Shown here: positions 38,008 through 45,925 of the stretch, in pieces
Position numbering within the stretch: position 1 is the stretch's first letter
How the letters are laid out: each line of letters starts with the position of its first letter
Position numbers and translations under genes: made by a program
NCBI GenBank assembly: GCA_015228815.1
Contig: JADGCV010000004.1
Coordinates: 40,008 to 104,007, forward strand
Source: Magnetococcales bacterium
GTDB lineage: Bacteria > Pseudomonadota > Magnetococcia > Magnetococcales > UBA8363
Length of the DNA stretch: 64,000 nt
Direction: 5' to 3'
Notes under the pieces: generated by a model
What the model was told of the DNA's origin: nothing
The model's input: the letters and a program-made list of their open reading frames with translations, nothing else
Databases searched by the model: none

Positions 38008-38225
38008 TGCGAGGAGTTGACTCCCCGCGCTTAAACGGGAAATCCGGTCAACCGCTCCGCGGCCAACCCGGTGCTGCCCCCGCAACGGTGGGCGCGTCAT
38101 GTCCCACCATCGATCTTTCGGCCTCCGGGCCTCAAGCGATGGAGGAACGCGGGGCTTTTTGTGAAAGCCCCAACGCGCAAGCCCTGAGACCGGCCCGAGG
38201 CAACAGGCCTGAACATGTCGCGGCG
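38008..38225 (+). promoter_or_regulatory. Cobalamin riboswitch
   Basis: The conserved core is present in order: TTAAACGGGAAATCCGGT, then CCCGGTGCTGCCCCCGCAAC with the following GGTG, a variable GC-rich arm (38100-38180), and the B12-box region CAAGCCCTGAGACCGGCCC at about 38178-38196. It responds to adenosylcobalamin and here precedes a cobalt transporter, so cofactor excess should lower cobalt uptake. The expression platform lies between 38226 and 38504. Ends are approximate. Confidence 0.92.
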
Positions 38226-38504
38226 GGCGGCATGGGCGAGCGCCGGGATGGTGCGCCCGGTGCGACGTTTCAGGCTTCCACGCTGTTCCCGTCTCATCCC
38301 GCATCATCCCCCGCATCATCCCTGATGCTCGTCCTGCGCTTCCGGTTTTCCCTGTCCGCATGTTCCGGCCTCGTACCCCCGACCAACGAGGAGGAAAACC
38401 ATGTCATTCCACTCCTGATACAATGTCTCGTCCATTTCCGGTGGTCGTCATCGATGAAACACCACCAAACCAACGATGCAAACCCGACTTCATGGAGACA
38501 TGCC
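38226..38504 (+). promoter_or_regulatory. Long leader between riboswitch and cbiM
   Basis: About 280 bases without a family gene. It must hold the riboswitch expression platform: several GC-rich complementary stretches (GCGCCGGGATGG and GGTGCGCCCGG near 38240-38265) could form a hairpin. A very strong ribosome binding site GAGGAGG precedes ATG at 38401, but that frame runs only five codons. The frame of cbiM is open through this region, yet the conserved cobalt-binding N-terminus fixes the start at 38505. Confidence 0.5.
38401..38418 (+). other. Possible five-codon leader ORF (MSFHS)
   Basis: ATG TCA TTC CAC TCC TGA follows GAGGAGGAAAACC, the best Shine-Dalgarno sequence in this leader. It ends 86 bases before cbiM. 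It may be a leader peptide or the relic of an older gene start; no coding evidence beyond the ribosome site. Confidence 0.3.
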
Positions 38505-39188
38505 ATGCATATCATGGAAGGCTTTCTGCCACCGTTGCATGCGGCGGGGTGGATCGCCGCCTCGCTGCCGTTCGTTGTCATGGGGGCCGTGAAGGTGAAA
38601 CGACTGATGAAGGAAAAGCCCGAGATCCGTCTGTTGCTGGGGGCCGCCGGGGCTTTTTCGTTCGTATTGTCGGCCTTGAAGCTGCCCAGCGTCACCGGGA
38701 GCTGTTCCCATCCTACCGGCACCGGGCTGGGCGCAGTCCTGTTCGGCCCGTCGGTGATGGCGCTCATGTCCACCATCGTCCTGGTGTTTCAAGCCCTGCT
38801 GTTGGCCCACGGCGGCATCACCACCCTGGGGGCCAATATTTTTTCCATGGGCGTGGTCGGGCCATGGGTGGCCTGGGTCATCTATCGGGGCGGACGCCAC
38901 ATCGGACTGCCGGTACCCGCGGCAATCCTGGTGGCCGCGGGGTTGGGAGATCTGGCCACTTATGTGACCACCTCCCTGCAATTGGCCGTGGCCTTTCCCG
39001 ATCCGGTCTCCGGCGTCATGGGGGCGTCCCTGAAGTTCCTGTCGGTGTTTGCCCTGACCCAGATACCTCTGGCAATGGTCGAGGCACTCCTGACCGTGGC
39101 CGTGTTCAACTGGCTCGAACGCAACAGTTCGGACGAGCTGCGTCTGCTTGCCGTCGTGAATGACAAGGAGGTTCCCCATGCTGCGTGA
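38505..39188 (+). CDS. cbiM: Cobalt ECF transporter substrate-capture protein CbiM
   Basis: A 227-residue membrane protein. It begins [10 protein letters not shown], the family start whose His2 and the [18 protein letters not shown] segment bind the metal. About six or seven spans follow. GGAG seven bases before 38505 confirms the start. It is followed by cbiN, cbiQ and cbiO with overlaps and is under cobalamin riboswitch control, which supports cobalt rather than nickel. Confidence 0.95.
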   Translation: MHIMEGFLPPLHAAGWIAASLPFVVMGAVKVKRLMKEKPEIRLLLGAAGAFSFVLSALKLPSVTGSCSHPTGTGLGAVLFGPSVMALMSTIVLVFQALLLAHGGITTLGANIFSMGVVGPWVAWVIYRGGRHIGLPVPAAILVAAGLGDLATYVTTSLQLAVAFPDPVSGVMGASLKFLSVFALTQIPLAMVEALLTVAVFNWLERNSSDELRLLAVVNDKEVPHAA

Positions 39189-39486
39189 CAACCGGATCGT
39201 CCTGGGTCTCGCCGTGCTGATCGTGCTGTTGCCCCTGGTGGTACCCCTCCCCTCCACCCAGAATGCCGCGTTCGGCGGCGCCGATGATCAGGCCGGCAAT
39301 GTGATTCTGGAATTGCGCCCCGGCTACACTCCGTGGTTCGAACCCTTGTGGGAACCACCCAGCGGCGAAATCGGCAGCCTGCTCTTCGCGTTGCAGGCAG
39401 CCATCGGCAGTGGGGTGGTCGCCTACTATTTCGGTCTGCGGCGCGGACGGCGGGAACGGTCGGAACGCACCAATGCGCGTGTTTGA
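39178..39486 (+). CDS. cbiN: Cobalt transporter accessory protein CbiN
   Basis: A 102-residue protein with two spans (about residues 7-27 and 69-90) enclosing the conserved [10 protein letters not shown] and [22 protein letters not shown]. It loads metal into CbiM. AGGAGG six bases before the ATG at 39178; the start lies inside the end of cbiM. The C-terminus is basic. Confidence 0.93.
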   Translation: MLRDNRIVLGLAVLIVLLPLVVPLPSTQNAAFGGADDQAGNVILELRPGYTPWFEPLWEPPSGEIGSLLFALQAAIGSGVVAYYFGLRRGRRERSERTNARV

Positions 39487-40222
39487 CGCCATCGCGCATT
39501 CCAGTGACTGGCGCGACCGGGGAGATGGCGGCAAGGCAACCTTGTGTCTTGGATTGATCCTTGCCGCCATCGGCGGCCCGGAACCTTACACCGCGCCGTT
39601 GGCCCTGGGATCCGCGGCACTGTTGGCCCTGGGATCGGCACGGGTTCCTCCTGCGGCGTTTCTGGGGGTGCTGATGACCTCCGCCGGATTCCTCGCCACG
39701 GGATTGCCAGTGCTGGCGGTGACGGTCTCCTGGAATGGCGGTCCCGTGTTGTCATGGTCGTCGGATGCCACCTTGACGGCACTGAAGCTGGGAATGCGTT
39801 CCCTGGCCGCGGTGTCGGCCATGGCCTTGCTGATTCTCACCACGCCTCCGGGCCGCTTGATCGGGCTTCTGCCCCGGACCGGACTGTCCGGGGTGGTGGC
39901 GGATCTGGCCATGCTGGTCTATCGTCTGTTGTTTCTGGTAGGCGATACCGCCGCCACGGGATACCGCGCCCAATCCTTTCGCCTGGGTTACCACGGCTGG
40001 CGGCGCTCGATGCGCTCTCTTTCCCTGTTGATCTCCGGTCTGCTGACCATCGCCCTCACCCGCGCCCGGCGGATGGAAACCGGCCTGGCCGCCCGCGGCT
40101 ATCGGGGAAGCCTTCCCGTCCTGCCGGGCAGACCACGCACTTCCATGTCGGAATGGATCATGGCGCTGGGGTTGCCGTCGCTCCTGATGCTCGCCGGATG
40201 GGGACTGAAATGGGGGAACTGA
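39473..40222 (+). CDS. cbiQ: Cobalt ECF transporter T component CbiQ
   Basis: A 249-residue transmembrane coupling protein with about five or six spans. SLAAVSAMALLILTT and the cytoplasmic coupling helices with RAQSFRLGYHG and MARGYRG-like LAARGYRG link the ATPase to CbiM. It starts inside the last 14 bases of cbiN and its end overlaps cbiO. Confidence 0.92.
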   Translation: MRVFDAIAHSSDWRDRGDGGKATLCLGLILAAIGGPEPYTAPLALGSAALLALGSARVPPAAFLGVLMTSAGFLATGLPVLAVTVSWNGGPVLSWSSDATLTALKLGMRSLAAVSAMALLILTTPPGRLIGLLPRTGLSGVVADLAMLVYRLLFLVGDTAATGYRAQSFRLGYHGWRRSMRSLSLLISGLLTIALTRARRMETGLAARGYRGSLPVLPGRPRTSMSEWIMALGLPSLLMLAGWGLKWGN

Positions 40223-41103
40223 TCGTCGAAGCCAGAAACCTGACATATCGTTACCCGACATCGAAGGAAAACACGCTCGACGGCATGAATCTGCACGTCG
40301 TGGCCGGTCGCAAACTGGCGCTCCTTGGGGGAAATGGTTCGGGCAAGACCACGTTGTTGTTGCACTTGAATGGCACCCTGCGCCCTCGCGAAGGCGTGGT
40401 GCTGCTCGACGGACAGCCCGGACGTTACGATGCCGCCGGTCTTGTCGCCTGGCGGCGAACCGTCGGGCTGGTGCTCCAGGAACCGGACGATCAATTGTTC
40501 GCCGCCACCGTGGCCGAGGACGTGTCGTTCGGTCCGCTCAACCTGGGTCTGCCGGTGGATGAAACCATGAGCCGCGTTGCCGACGCCATGGAAGCCTTGG
40601 GAATTTCTTCTCTCGCCGCCCGTCCACCTCATCTGCTGTCCCACGGTCAACGCAAACGGGCCGCCATTGCCGGCATCGTGGCCGTGCGACCTCCGGTGCT
40701 GGTGCTGGACGAACCGACCGCCGGTCTCGACCATCCCGGTCAAAAACACCTGCTGTCATGCCTTTCCCGGCTTAACGCAGCGGGGGCGACCATCGTCTTT
40801 TCCACCCATGATGTGGATCTGGCCTACGACTGGGCCGATGATGTCGCCATTTTCGTCAAGGGATGCGTGGCGGCCCAGGGCGAAGCGACCAGCATTCTGT
40901 CCGATGCCGCCCTGCTTGCGTTGGCCCGACTCAGAACCCCGGTGATGACCACGCTTCGCAATGCGGGCGTCCCTGTTCCCCAGGGATTGCGCAACGTGGA
41001 GAAGTGGCCAAAACAAGACGGGCTGAATGCGACCGGCCCGAAAAAAGAACTGTCCGGGGACCATTTATTCGATCGACCCGCACGAATGAATGTGACAAAG
41101 TAA
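40210..41103 (+). CDS. cbiO: Cobalt ECF transporter ATPase CbiO
   Basis: A 297-residue ATPase. Walker A GGNGSGKTTL, Q-loop VLQEPDDQLFAATVAEDV (typical of ECF ATPases), signature LSHGQRKRAAIAG (H instead of G in the usual LSGGQ, as in some CbiO) and Walker B VLVLDEPTAGLD with STHD. The start overlaps cbiQ by 13 bases. The last ~40 residues extend beyond the usual CbiO end. A T8 run at about 41115-41122 follows and may be a weak terminator. Confidence 0.93.
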   Translation: MGELIVEARNLTYRYPTSKENTLDGMNLHVVAGRKLALLGGNGSGKTTLLLHLNGTLRPREGVVLLDGQPGRYDAAGLVAWRRTVGLVLQEPDDQLFAATVAEDVSFGPLNLGLPVDETMSRVADAMEALGISSLAARPPHLLSHGQRKRAAIAGIVAVRPPVLVLDEPTAGLDHPGQKHLLSCLSRLNAAGATIVFSTHDVDLAYDWADDVAIFVKGCVAAQGEATSILSDAALLALARLRTPVMTTLRNAGVPVPQGLRNVEKWPKQDGLNATGPKKELSGDHLFDRPARMNVTK

Positions 41104-41230
41104 AGGCAAGCCTCTTTTTTTTACAGTTCACGTCATGGATCGTGCAGACATCCAGAAAATCATTGGGACCAGGGAACCGGAAAAATCCGCGTCCATGACC
41201 CCGTTGAACCTCTTTCAAGGAGGGATTGCC

Positions 41231-41503
41231 ATGACCACTCTTGAAATGATTAACAGCCATGTTGCCCGTTTGCCGGAAACATTGCAAATCGAGTTGTTGC
41301 ATTATGCCTTGTTCCTTGAACAACGAATTGCCAAACCCGGTCAAACCATCAAGCACCCCGAGGAACAGCAACGTTTTTTGGCGGAATCCCTGGAAGCCGC
41401 ATCCCGTTTGAATCCGTTCCAGGAAATTTCCAACCCCATGGACTGGCAACGCGCCATCCGCCAGGATCGCCCCTTGTTGGGCCGGGAAGATCACTCATGC
41501 TGA
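41231..41503 (+). CDS. Antitoxin-like protein (DUF2281/VapB type)
   Basis: A 90-residue protein. The N-terminal MINSHVARLPETLQIELLHYALFLEQ resembles DUF2281 antitoxins; the C-terminus (ISNPMDWQRAIRQDRPLLGREDH) would wrap the toxin. AGGAGG eight bases before the ATG. Its stop overlaps the PIN-domain toxin start by seven bases, the usual antitoxin-toxin order. Confidence 0.78.
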   Translation: MTTLEMINSHVARLPETLQIELLHYALFLEQRIAKPGQTIKHPEEQQRFLAESLEAASRLNPFQEISNPMDWQRAIRQDRPLLGREDHSC

Positions 41504-41868
41504 TCGACACCAATTTGATCATCTACGCCGTGCATCCCAACAATCCCCATCTGCGTCGATGGCTGGTCGGGCAAAAACCTGGCTGCTCCGTAATCAGTCG
41601 GGTGGAAGCCCTTGGATACCACCGTTTATCCGAGGCGGGTCACCAATCAATCGAAGCTGTGCTGAACCACATGGATATTTTCTACCCCACGGTGGAAACC
41701 TTCGAAAAGGCCATTCGCCTGCGCCAGCAACGCAAAATCTCGTTGGGGGATGCCCTGATCGCCGCGACCGCATTGGAACAGCGGCAGACACTGGCAACCG
41801 CGAATGCCGATGATTTTCTCTGGATCACGGATCTGACCGTGATCAACCCCCTGAAGATGTCCGCATGA
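41497..41868 (+). CDS. vapC: PIN-domain toxin, VapC type
   Basis: A 123-residue ribonuclease of the PIN family. The acidic active site is visible as Asp in MLIDTNLII, Glu in SRVEALGY, and the Asp pair in ISLGDALIAATAL and TANADDFLWI. VapC toxins usually cut tRNA or rRNA loops. Its start overlaps the antitoxin gene. It sits between cbiO and the convergent acyl-CoA synthetase gene, probably a chance insertion. Confidence 0.87.
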   Translation: MLIDTNLIIYAVHPNNPHLRRWLVGQKPGCSVISRVEALGYHRLSEAGHQSIEAVLNHMDIFYPTVETFEKAIRLRQQRKISLGDALIAATALEQRQTLATANADDFLWITDLTVINPLKMSA

Positions 41869-41991
41869 AACGACTGGTCGCCTCGCGGTGGAAGGAGATT
41901 CCACGAAAACACTTCAATGACGCCATGATTCCTGGAACGTATGCCGTCCCCGGGTTGCGGCTCCAAGGTTTTCAAGTTGGCGGTCATCATT

Positions 41992-44709
41992 TCACCCCTC
42001 CTTGAACGCCTCCCCGGAAAGATCTTCGATGATTCGGGTTGCCTGGAGCAACCCTTCGGACTGGAGAAGCCTCAGGGAAAAGCCGAAACTTTCGACAAAG
42101 CGGACCATTCTGCCATTATCGGGGGAAACCCATCCGACCATGGAATGAATTTTTCTCGATCGGCAATAGTCAATCATCTTTTCCATCATTTTCCGTCCCA
42201 ATCCCTGCCCTTTCAGGTCGGAGCGGATGACAATGGCGAATTCGCAGGAATTGCGCGTTGGATCGGTGAAGATGCGGTTGGCTCCCAGGGTTTCCCGTTT
42301 TGCGGTCTGGGGGTTGACCGCCGAGGCGATGAAGGCCATCTCCCGGTTGTAGTCGATTTGTGTCAGGCGTGCCATCTCGGGATGGGGAAGGAATTTGCGG
42401 ACCGATAGAAAGCGGAACTGAATGTCTTCCTCCGTAAGTCTGCCGATGAATTCATGATGTTCCGGTTCATCCTCGGGACGGATGGGACGCAGGAGGATGT
42501 CCCGTCCGTCGGGCATGCGCCAATGTTCCTCCAGATCGTTGGGATAGGGACTGATGGCGAGTCGGGTCGATTCATCGGCAATGTCGCAGGGACGAAAGAC
42601 GGTCATCCGCGCCCCCACCGCGATGACGCCCTTGTCGTCGGCAAACAGAGGATCGATGTTGAGCCGTGCCAACTGGGGAAGGTCCACGATCATCTGCGAT
42701 ACCTTGAGCAGGGTGGCGCATAAAGTCTCCATGTCGATCGGTTTGCGGTCGCGATAGCCGTTGAGCAGTCGGGAGACCTGGGTCCGGGAAATCAATTCCC
42801 GGGCCAGGGTCACGTTGAGGGGCGGAAGGGCGACCGCGGTATCGGCCAGGACATCGGCGATGGTCCCCCCCTGTCCGAACAGCAGCACCGGACCAAACAC
42901 CGGATCGGTTTCGACTCCGATCCGAAGTTCATGGGCCCCGGGACTGACCACCATCTCCTGAAGCGTAAAACCATGAATTCGCGCTTCCGGTTTTTTGCCG
43001 GCGATCGTTCGGAGCATTTTCCTCGCCGCCGACAAGACCATTTTCGGGCTGTTGAGAAACAGATCGACGCCGCCGACATCGCTTTTGTGGGACAGATCGG
43101 GAGAGAGGATTTTCAAGGCGATGGGAAAACGCATGTGCAGCGCCATGGTTTCCGCCTCTTCCGGGTTCTGGGCGATGTGGGTGACAACGGTGGGAATGCC
43201 ATAGGCGGAAAGAACCGCCAGGACCTCGGCTTCATTGAGGACGGTATGGCCCGAGGCGAGGGTGTTTTCGATGATCAGTTTGGCGGTGGCAGTGGCCGGG
43301 GAAAAATCCTGAAGGATGGCGTTTGGTGTCTCGATGAGCATTTCCTGGTTGCGACGGTAGCGCACCATGTGCATGAACGCGGTGACCGCCAGTTCGGGGG
43401 AATCGTAGGTCGGAATTCCGGCCAGATGAAACAGTCCCCGGGCCTCGGCGACGGCGCCCTCTCCCAGCCACGCGGTCAGGATGTTGGTTGTGGTGTTTCT
43501 GGCAGCGTCGATGACGGCGCGGGCCGCTTCGGTACTGTCGGCAGTGGCGGTCGGGGCGTGCAGGACCAGGATGGCATCGATTTCCCGGGCCGAGGCCAGA
43601 ATTTCAATGACGTTGCTGTATCGGGAACCCGAAGCGTCCCGATTGATGTCCACGGGATTGGTGCGGGACCAGGTATTGGGCAGAACCCGATCCAGGGCAG
43701 CGATGGATGTGGCGGACAAAGACGCCATCCGTCCTTCCATCCGGATCAGGCTGTCTTCCGCCATCACCCCGATGCCGACACCGTTGGCGATGATGCACAA
43801 CCGTTCTCCATCCAGGGGGCGGGCCCGGGCCAGGGTTTCCACTGCGGCGAAAAGTTCGTGGGTGTCATACACCCGCAACATCCCGGCACGGCTGATGGCG
43901 GCGGCATAAACGGCATCCGATTCGACCAGAGGACTCGCGGGAAGATGGTCGGAAGGGATTTCGACCGGTTCCTGTCCCGACTTGATGACCAGAATGGGTT
44001 TGTTGCGCGCCGTGGCCCGGGCCGCGGACATGAAGTTGCGTCGTTGATGAATCGATTCGATGTAAAGCAGAATCGCCTGGACATCACGTTCCATGCCAAG
44101 ATAATCGATCATGTCACCAAAATCGACATCGGCCATGTCCCCCAGGGAAATGAAATGGGAAAAACCAATCCCCTTGGAGCAGGCCCAATCAAGGACCGCC
44201 GTACACATCGCCCCCGACTGGGAGACAAAGGCGATCCGTCCCGGACGGCCCGGGACGTGAAAAAAACTGGCATTGAGGCCAAGTCCCGAGACCAGCATTC
44301 CCAGGCTGTTGGGACCCATGAGGCGCATGCCGACAGCGTGTGCCTGTTCACAAACCACTTCGAGCAGTGTCCGTCCATCGGTGTGTCGCTCCCGTTTCAG
44401 TCCCGAGCTCATGATGATCGCGGCGCGGGTTCCCCTTTGAATCAGTGCCGCGATCAGTTCGGGGATGACGTTTGCGGGGGTGCAGAGGACCGCCAGGTCC
44501 GGGATGATCGGCAGATGGGCAACGTCGGGATAGGCCAATACACCGGCAACGGCGCGATATTTTGGGTTGACCGGCATGATCGGACCGGAAAACCCACCCT
44601 GGAGCAGATTTCTGCACACCAGGGCGCCGATGGATCCCGGCCTCGTGGAGGCGCCGATGACCGCCACCGATTCGGGTTTGAGCAATGCGTCGAGGTTTTC
44701 GATGGACAT
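41992..44709 (-). CDS. ADP-forming acyl-CoA synthetase fused to GNAT acetyltransferase
   Basis: A 905-residue protein. It starts with the CoA-binding fold (VAVIGASTRPGSIGALVCRNLL), has a ligase middle (about 150-460; phosphohistidine region), an ATP-grasp_5 domain (about 490-700; FPIALKILSPDLSHKSDVGGV) and a C-terminal GNAT domain (about 740-900; DLKGQGLGRKMMEKMIDYC). Related proteins either make acetyl-CoA and ADP, or act as protein lysine acetyltransferases (Pat) with a dead synthetase part. SHKSDVGGV is intact, so the synthetase may be active. It follows the phosphotransacetylase gene by 63 bases. Confidence 0.9.
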   Translation of the reverse strand: MSIENLDALLKPESVAVIGASTRPGSIGALVCRNLLQGGFSGPIMPVNPKYRAVAGVLAYPDVAHLPIIPDLAVLCTPANVIPELIAALIQRGTRAAIIMSSGLKRERHTDGRTLLEVVCEQAHAVGMRLMGPNSLGMLVSGLGLNASFFHVPGRPGRIAFVSQSGAMCTAVLDWACSKGIGFSHFISLGDMADVDFGDMIDYLGMERDVQAILLYIESIHQRRNFMSAARATARNKPILVIKSGQEPVEIPSDHLPASPLVESDAVYAAAISRAGMLRVYDTHELFAAVETLARARPLDGERLCIIANGVGIGVMAEDSLIRMEGRMASLSATSIAALDRVLPNTWSRTNPVDINRDASGSRYSNVIEILASAREIDAILVLHAPTATADSTEAARAVIDAARNTTTNILTAWLGEGAVAEARGLFHLAGIPTYDSPELAVTAFMHMVRYRRNQEMLIETPNAILQDFSPATATAKLIIENTLASGHTVLNEAEVLAVLSAYGIPTVVTHIAQNPEEAETMALHMRFPIALKILSPDLSHKSDVGGVDLFLNSPKMVLSAARKMLRTIAGKKPEARIHGFTLQEMVVSPGAHELRIGVETDPVFGPVLLFGQGGTIADVLADTAVALPPLNVTLARELISRTQVSRLLNGYRDRKPIDMETLCATLLKVSQMIVDLPQLARLNIDPLFADDKGVIAVGARMTVFRPCDIADESTRLAISPYPNDLEEHWRMPDGRDILLRPIRPEDEPEHHEFIGRLTEEDIQFRFLSVRKFLPHPEMARLTQIDYNREMAFIASAVNPQTAKRETLGANRIFTDPTRNSCEFAIVIRSDLKGQGLGRKMMEKMIDYCRSRKIHSMVGWVSPDNGRMVRFVESFGFSLRLLQSEGLLQATRIIEDLSGEAFKEG

Positions 44710-44772
44710 GAGCGATGAGGATCGATGTTTTCCGAAGAGATGGGCAAGCCTGTCCGATCTTTTTGCTTGTTT

Positions 44773-45711
44773 TCAGAAGACGGCTTTCCTGGATGCTCCC
44801 TCCGTCCGGGAATCGACCAGACGGGCCGCGACGGCCATGGAGGCCAGACGGGTCCGGGTGTGATCGGAACGGCTGGTCAGAATGATGGGCACCTTGGCGC
44901 CCAGAACAATCCCAGCCCCATCCGCCCTGGCCTGCCACGTCAGTTGTTTGGCCAGCATGTTTCCCGCCTCAAGATCGGGGGCGAGGAGAATGTCGGCAAA
45001 GCCCGCGACCGGACTCGATATGCCCTTGGTTTGCGCCGCTTCGAGACTGACGGCGTTGTCGTAGGCCAGAGGACCATCGACGATGCCGCCAACGATCTGA
45101 CCCCGTTCGGTCATCTTGGACAGGGCGGCGGCGTCCAGGGTCGATTGCATGTCGGGATTGACCGTCTCCACCGCCGACAGAACGGCCACCTTGGGGTTGG
45201 GAATACCCAGGGCATGCGCCAGATCGATCGCGTTTTGGCAAATATCGACCTTGGTAGCCAGGTTCGGGGCAATGTTGATGGCCGCGTCGGTGATCAACAA
45301 CGGTCGTGGAAAATCGGGAATATCCATGATGAACACATGACTGATGCGGCGATCGGTACGCAGTCCGCCGTTTTTCTTGACGACCTCGCCCATGATTTCG
45401 TCGGTATGCAGACTTCCTTTCATCAGTGCCTTGACATCGCCCGCAAGGGCCATGGCAACCCCGATCTCCGCGGCGTGATGGCTGTGCAAGGCGTCGATGA
45501 TGCGGATGGGGCCGATGTCGATGTCCGCCTCCCGGGCGACCCGTTGGATCCGGGCGATCGGGCCGATGAGAATGGGTTGGATCAGGTTCATGTGCGCCGC
45601 ATTCACGATATCCTTGAGCAGCTCCTGATCGGTCGGATGAACGATGGCTGTATGCAATGGCGTTTCTCGTTGTCGCGACTGGATCAGCTGATCGTACCGC
45701 CAATAGTCCAT
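44773..45711 (-). CDS. Phosphate acetyl/butyryltransferase-like protein
   Basis: A 312-residue acyltransferase of the Pta/Ptb family, exchanging acyl phosphate and acyl-CoA. LIGPIARI, ISHVFIMDIPDFPRPLLITDAAINIAPNL and GPLAYDNAVS are recognisable; it resembles the transferase domain found in some bifunctional enoyl-CoA hydratase/phosphate acetyltransferases. The start at 45711 (MDYWRYDQLI) follows an A-rich stretch with AAGAAAG; upstream is very AT-rich, with tandem TTATTATTG units that may hold the promoter. With the following acyl-CoA synthetase it forms an acyl-CoA/acyl-phosphate module. Confidence 0.82.
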   Translation of the reverse strand: MDYWRYDQLIQSRQRETPLHTAIVHPTDQELLKDIVNAAHMNLIQPILIGPIARIQRVAREADIDIGPIRIIDALHSHHAAEIGVAMALAGDVKALMKGSLHTDEIMGEVVKKNGGLRTDRRISHVFIMDIPDFPRPLLITDAAINIAPNLATKVDICQNAIDLAHALGIPNPKVAVLSAVETVNPDMQSTLDAAALSKMTERGQIVGGIVDGPLAYDNAVSLEAAQTKGISSPVAGFADILLAPDLEAGNMLAKQLTWQARADGAGIVLGAKVPIILTSRSDHTRTRLASMAVAARLVDSRTEGASRKAVF

Positions 45712-45925
45712 CGATTGATCTTTCTTATTATTGTTATTATTTATTGTTGTCGAATTCACGGCAGGACTCCTTGTCGCGTCGGACGGTTCATTGCTTTGCC
45801 TGTGCCACATCATCGGCTTCATGGGATCCCGCGGCAAGGGATCATTTCCGGATTGCCTGGTGTGAAATAGCGAATACCGACGTTCCGCGGGTCATCCGAA
45901 GCGTGAATCCGGCGCGAATCGCGTT

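Noticed and set aside
38004-38504. Upstream extension of cbiM through the riboswitch
   Set aside because: The CbiM N-terminus [10 protein letters not shown] must be at the start for metal binding, and GGAG precedes 38505.
42931-44718. A 595-codon plus-strand frame over the acyl-CoA synthetase
   Set aside because: Complement of a gene with complete domain signatures.
45725-45755. AT-rich TTATTATTG run as a possible microsatellite or origin
   Set aside because: Short, not cleanly periodic, no DnaA boxes; more likely the promoter area of the phosphotransacylase gene.
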